Of a DNA stretch of 64,000 nt, positions 60,271 to 64,000 are shown in pieces. The notes below the pieces were generated by a model, which saw nothing but the letters and a program-made list of their open reading frames with translations, was not told the DNA's origin and made no database searches. The position numbers were made by a program, and so were the translations under genes. Every line of letters begins with the position of its first letter. The first letter of the stretch is position 1. The stretch is from assembly GCA_022410635.1 (NCBI GenBank), contig JAJVDF010000262.1:162485-226484 (forward strand), in the 5' to 3' direction. This DNA is from Tretioscincus oriximinensis. Taxonomy: Eukaryota > Chordata > Lepidosauria > Squamata > Gymnophthalmidae.

Positions 60271-61191
60271 TGGCTTTATAATATCCAGAAACCACATATT
60301 TTAAAAACATAGTCTTGGCATATCCATTTATGAATCTACTTTATTCCAGGATTCAGTCTCAAAATAACAGTCAAAATAGGATGCTGTCTGACAAAGTGTC
60401 CCTCTTTATATTCCTTTCCCTCAAAAATACAAGTCAAATGAGAACCATACGTTCTCATTTGTCCTATTTTACTATGTCATTCAACTCTAAAATCTGGCAA
60501 TGCTGAATTACCTCCTGATGGGACTATTATCTTCTCAACATAGATCTATCACTTTTAGCATCTGTTTCACACACTGTGATTGGCTGTGGTACCTGCCTCT
60601 ATGTCTTACATAGTCCATATTCTTGCTTACCTTATCTCGATTTGAATGAAACATGCTGGAAACCAGTGCATTGGGTAGCATCATTCAGTAGACTGAATTA
60701 GCAGTAGCCACAGGTTTAAGAGCTATAGATTTTCATGCCCAAATAGACAGTTTATTTATTCTGCCTGAACTCTGGGCTGGAAAGGACCAGTGTGTTTCAG
60801 TGGCTCTTTCATAGCAGAAATAAGCTTTGTTCAGCCTGAAGACATACTTGGTTTTCAGCACCAACAGTTAAAGCCTTTCCCTTTGGGGGTCTGATTAAGG
60901 TTGCCAGAGTTGATTGGGAGGAGATTCCTCCATTTTTCAAAAATAAATATGAAAGCTGGGCATAGCTGCTAAATATTGGTGTTTGGTAAGCCTAATCCTC
61001 TCTGATGTTTTTCATAAGAAATGCTTCCCTATAATACTAGACAATGTCTCCATTATCATGCAAAGGCACTTTACATGAGACCAGTTTTATTCACAAAAGT
61101 GCTCAGTTGCTCCAAGGGCCTGTCTTTACTGCAGGGATGTGGAAGCCTTTCTCTACCAGAGGCTATTTGGATATTTTTAACATCACTTGGT
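60271..61191. other. No gene seen
   Basis: No supported feature. Confidence 0.5.
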
Positions 61192-61389
61192 AGTCTGACC
61201 AGATGACCCTTTGGGGGGGGGGTTGTTGAAAACCCATTTTTGGGGTGCCTCCTGTTCTTTTCTGAGGGGAAAAAAATTGAAAAAAAATGTTTTTTTTGAA
61301 AAATTATTCCTCAGAAAACATTGGGAGGCACCCCAAAACTGGGTTTTCAACCACCACCACCAAAAAAGGGATCATCTGGTCGGCCTACT
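61192..61389. mobile_element. Foldback MITE with G/C runs, copy 3
   Basis: tagtctgaccagatgaccct, G-run, gaaaacccatttttggggtg, central T/A runs, then aggcaccccaaaactgggtt, caccaccaccaaaaaaggga, tcatctggtcggccta. Same family as 7573 and 21369. Confidence 0.78.
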
Positions 61390-61483
61390 TGAGGGTCATA
61401 TTCCCTTCCCCTACTCACCACAGGCCACACTTCATCTGCCCAGGCCACCCCCCCCCATCTGTCCAGGCATCACCTCCTCCCTC

Positions 61484-61775
61484 ATCAGGCACAAGTGGCT
61501 CAGTCGCTAAGGAGACGGTCTCTCACCTGGGAGATCGGATTTCGAGGCCCTGTATCGGACGNGGGGAGGGGTGAGCACCTTCTACTAGCCTGTAGTTCTA
61601 GCCAACCCAGTTATTCGACAGCAAGCATTGCAAGAAATTATAACTGACTGCATGTAGATAAATGGGAAACACCACAGCTTGGTGGAGAAGATAGAATGTA
61701 AGGCTTCGGATGAAATAAGCTTTGTGTCCCTTTGGGTGAGAAAAGCAGGGTATAAAAACCCAGTTCTTCTGCTTC
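61484..61775 (+). mobile_element. SINE-A, full length, contains the only ambiguous base
   Basis: ggcacaagtggctcagtcgc, ggatttcgaggccc, ggggtgagcacc, ctagccaacccagttattcg, ctgactgcatgtagata, ggtggagaagatagaatgta, gaaaagcagggtataaaaac. The n at 61562 falls in gacgngggg; sister copies have t or a there. Confidence 0.88.
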
Positions 61776-62340
61776 TCTGCCCAGGCCCACCCACACAAGC
61801 CCACAAAAGCACAGACTTTTCAATATCCCCCAGCATGTCACCTCCTCACTTCCTTGCCCTCATCCTGGTTTTACAGGGATTATGTCCTTGCCTTCACCCA
61901 TCCTTCCACCCACTCCCTCCCTCCCTGTGCTAACCTGGAATGCAGGGGCATATTTAGGCAAAATATAGCTACCGGTAGTAGTAAGAAGATTTTTTTTATT
62001 GCTTTTATTATTATAAAACCCAAAGTAAATAAGTAAGTAAATTACAGCCCATGGGCAAAATGCAGCCAAAATGCAGGCCTGCTGGAATGGAGACAACAGG
62101 CCCCTTAGATCACTTTCTGGACCAGAATAAGGTGATGTGCAAATCAGATCAACCAAAGCCAATTCCAGCTTCAACCAACTTCCCATGATTCTTGTGGAGA
62201 CAGAATGGAAAGAACCATAATAAAACAGTCTACACCGAGCTTTAGGAATATGGTGGGATTGGCCTGAGGACACAGAGGTCCTATTACAGGCTACAGATGG
62301 TCCTTCTCCTAAGAGCACTCACTACAACATAAATACTTAT
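61776..62340. other. No gene seen
   Basis: The 152-codon minus frame at 61860-62318 has no motif and no conserved layout; treated as chance. Confidence 0.5.
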
Positions 62341-62596
62341 TATTTATTTATTTATTTGTATTTATATCCCGCCCTATACCTGAAGGTCTCAGGGTGGCCT
62401 ACCACAGGATGGCGCACATCATAGCTTTTGTTGCTTTCTCCACAACACACACCCTGTGGAGTAGGTGCGGCTGAGAGCGTTCAAAGAACTGTGACTGACC
62501 CAAGGTCACCCAGCTGGCTTCATGGAGGAGTAGGGAATCGAACCGGGAGACTACCAGATAAGAGTCCCACACTTAACCACTACACCAAACTGGAAA
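62341..62596 (-). mobile_element. Sauria-like tRNA SINE
   Basis: Plus strand: (ttat)n, tatcccgccctatacctgaa, ttgctttctccacaacacac, gacccaaggtcacccagctg, gggaatcgaaccgggagact, taagagtcccacacttaacc and acaccaaactgg. Among the best-preserved copies; the B box on the minus strand is ggttcgattcccta. Confidence 0.93.
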
Positions 62597-62959
62597 TGTT
62601 TCCCCAACGTTTGCACAGATTGACCATTAGAAATGCCAGTCATTTTACAGAGCACAGGAAATGTCAAACTTCCACAGTCATTTCCTATGCTCTGCCAAAA
62701 GCCACAGACAGAAACACTGAATGAATTACAGAAAGTTTCCCGGTTCTGACATCCTTGCCAATGAGAGAAGCAACAGCAGGCATACAGATAGCATATTGTT
62801 TCTGGATGGGACACTTGTCAGGGCACCCATTGGAGGCAGCTGAAGCAGCAATATCCAGTTACTGGATCTGTACCATCATATGGAAGCTTCTTACACATGC
62901 CAACTGAGCTTTCTGGGAGAAAGGAAAAATGTGATCAGTAAAAATAATCATTAGCACTT
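62597..62959. other. No gene seen
   Basis: No supported feature. Confidence 0.5.
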
Positions 62960-63265
62960 TCTGCACTTTGTTTTTCAGTAGTCAACCCGCAATAAATGCC
63001 TTTTTTACAAAAACAAACTGTTGTTCAGATATTCAGGCACCGTTTCAGAAAACCCCTGTATTCTCATGACCAAGATGATAAAACAACCAAGAACACAGCA
63101 ATTGTTTCTAATGGCTGTTGCAAGTGAAAACAAAACAGTCGAACTGCACTGCGATGAGATCAATGAGCGATGTTACAGAACTGAGGCATCGGTCATGGAA
63201 TACATATGCTTGGTGTGCATGAACACGCGGTTGCTATATTCTGGATTATAGTATTGTAGTGGTTT
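62960..63265 (+). mobile_element. Unidentified dispersed repeat with decayed reading frame, copy B
   Basis: Collinear with the minus strand of 8563-8852. The frame from 63015 reads NKLLFRYSGTVSENPCILMT, then MIKQPRTQQ, MAVASENKT and CDEINERCYRTE. It stays open about 76 codons past 63021, further than copy A. No family is recognised. Confidence 0.65.
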
Positions 63266-63745
63266 TTAAATTGTGGTATGCACCTGCCCTGAGTCTTATT
63301 CCAGATGATGTCCCAAAATTGGGATTTGTTAGTTGCATATTGGGTCAAAACCTAGTCAAATAGGATGTGCCTTATGACACAAGAGGGACCATTTTCTGTC
63401 ACGAGAAATTATGTGTGTGTATTTGTGCTGGTTTCCTGCATTTTGCTTTGATATTGGGCTTTTTGTTGTGAAATTGGGAAAGGAACTATATTTTGCTGGA
63501 AGATAAAACTGGGAAATGCAAACTACCCAACCATAAGTCTAGGCAGGTGCTTTTAAGAAGATGTTAGAAAAACTGGAACCTATCCTAATTTCAGACAGTT
63601 CTATCCAGGTATCCTGTTGACTACAGTAATGTTTGGAAAAAGAGTCAAGGGTTATCTCTAGTAATTGTAACATAAAAGTGTACAACTTTTCTTAGCAGAA
63701 GATAATTGCCACATTGCTAACTTGTGAATATATAAGCATGCATAG
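63266..63745. other. No gene seen
   Basis: No supported feature. Confidence 0.5.
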
Positions 63746-64000
63746 TGTCAAGGTATGGATATGCTATGTGCTTATTAGTTTGTAAGTTTTAGTTGTAACT
63801 GTTTGGTTTTTGGAGGGAAACTGTTTGGATTCCAATGCAACCAATTGCTTGTTAGTATTTTGAGCGGGAAACATGGAATGTAGTGATTGGCCTAGAGACT
63901 GTATAAATCTAGCTGCATTGGCAGCAGGCAATCACTGCAGACCTAACTCAGATACCACTAAGAGCTGAAATAAAAAACACTTTCTAGAGCTGAAACACGT
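63746..64000 (+). mobile_element. LTR-like promoter region, runs off the window
   Basis: Starts near tgtcaaggtatggatatgct. It contains CCAAT-type motifs (aaccaattgc at 63840, gattggcc at 63886), a TATA box (ctgtataaatct at about 63899) and aataaa at 63969, about 65 bp after the TATA box. This close spacing of promoter and polyadenylation signal is typical of LTR U3-R regions. The end, any paired LTR and any internal region lie outside the window. Confidence 0.5.

Noticed and set aside
59938..60310. Long open frames on both strands (Cys/Val/Tyr and Thr/His runs)
   Set aside because: Translation of the CA/ACAT microsatellite.
61860..62318. 152-codon minus-strand frame
   Set aside because: No motif, no splice context, low-complexity start; consistent with chance.

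Overview
The window looks like intergenic or intronic DNA from a non-avian reptile, most probably a squamate (a gecko-like lizard is plausible but unproven). It is AT-rich, and I found no operon, no protein gene and no authentic RNA gene that I can support. The organism call rests on the repeats: many CR1 LINE 3' ends finishing in ttcttatgttcttatg-type repeats; a tRNA-derived SINE that I recognise from memory as Sauria/ACA-like; a second tRNA-derived SINE with a (TTC)n tail (called SINE-A here); two truncated L1 elements; and hAT- and Tc1-like non-autonomous DNA transposons. Family names come from memory and visible motifs, not from a database search.

Layout. 1-10 kb: a foldback retroelement copy (71-226), a 390-bp polypyrimidine tract, a CR1 tail, an AGT microsatellite, a G/C-run foldback MITE (7573-7749), and an unidentified repeat (8563-8852) next to a second foldback copy. 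11-16 kb: a SINE-A split by a reverse-strand L1 with a 15-bp target duplication, a forward L1 end, a Tc1-type snapback hairpin, a Sauria-like SINE and a possible LTR. 16-24 kb: SINEs, two MITEs and the best CR1 coding remnant (22745-23403). 24-33 kb: CR1 split by a SINE-A, another foldback copy with a perfect 15-bp duplication, a TIR element (29918-30190) and a hAT element with an exact 8-bp duplication (32123-32482). 34-49 kb: a 163-bp hairpin, another Tc1-type hairpin, SINEs, CR1 ends, a TIR element holding a palindromic octamer pair, and a SINE-A split by a likely solo LTR. 50-64 kb: mostly quiet, with SINEs, microsatellites, the third Tc1-type hairpin, a second copy of the 8.6-kb repeat, and an LTR-like promoter running off the window end.

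Genes and interactions. No gene network can be described. Two stretches (18921-19100, minus; 47411-47563, plus) have splice-like borders, an open frame and a length divisible by three. They are listed only as speculative exons. The strongest biology is the layered history of insertions. The most interesting single signal is the foldback family, which resembles Penelope-like terminal repeats and carries a motif similar to a hammerhead ribozyme core.
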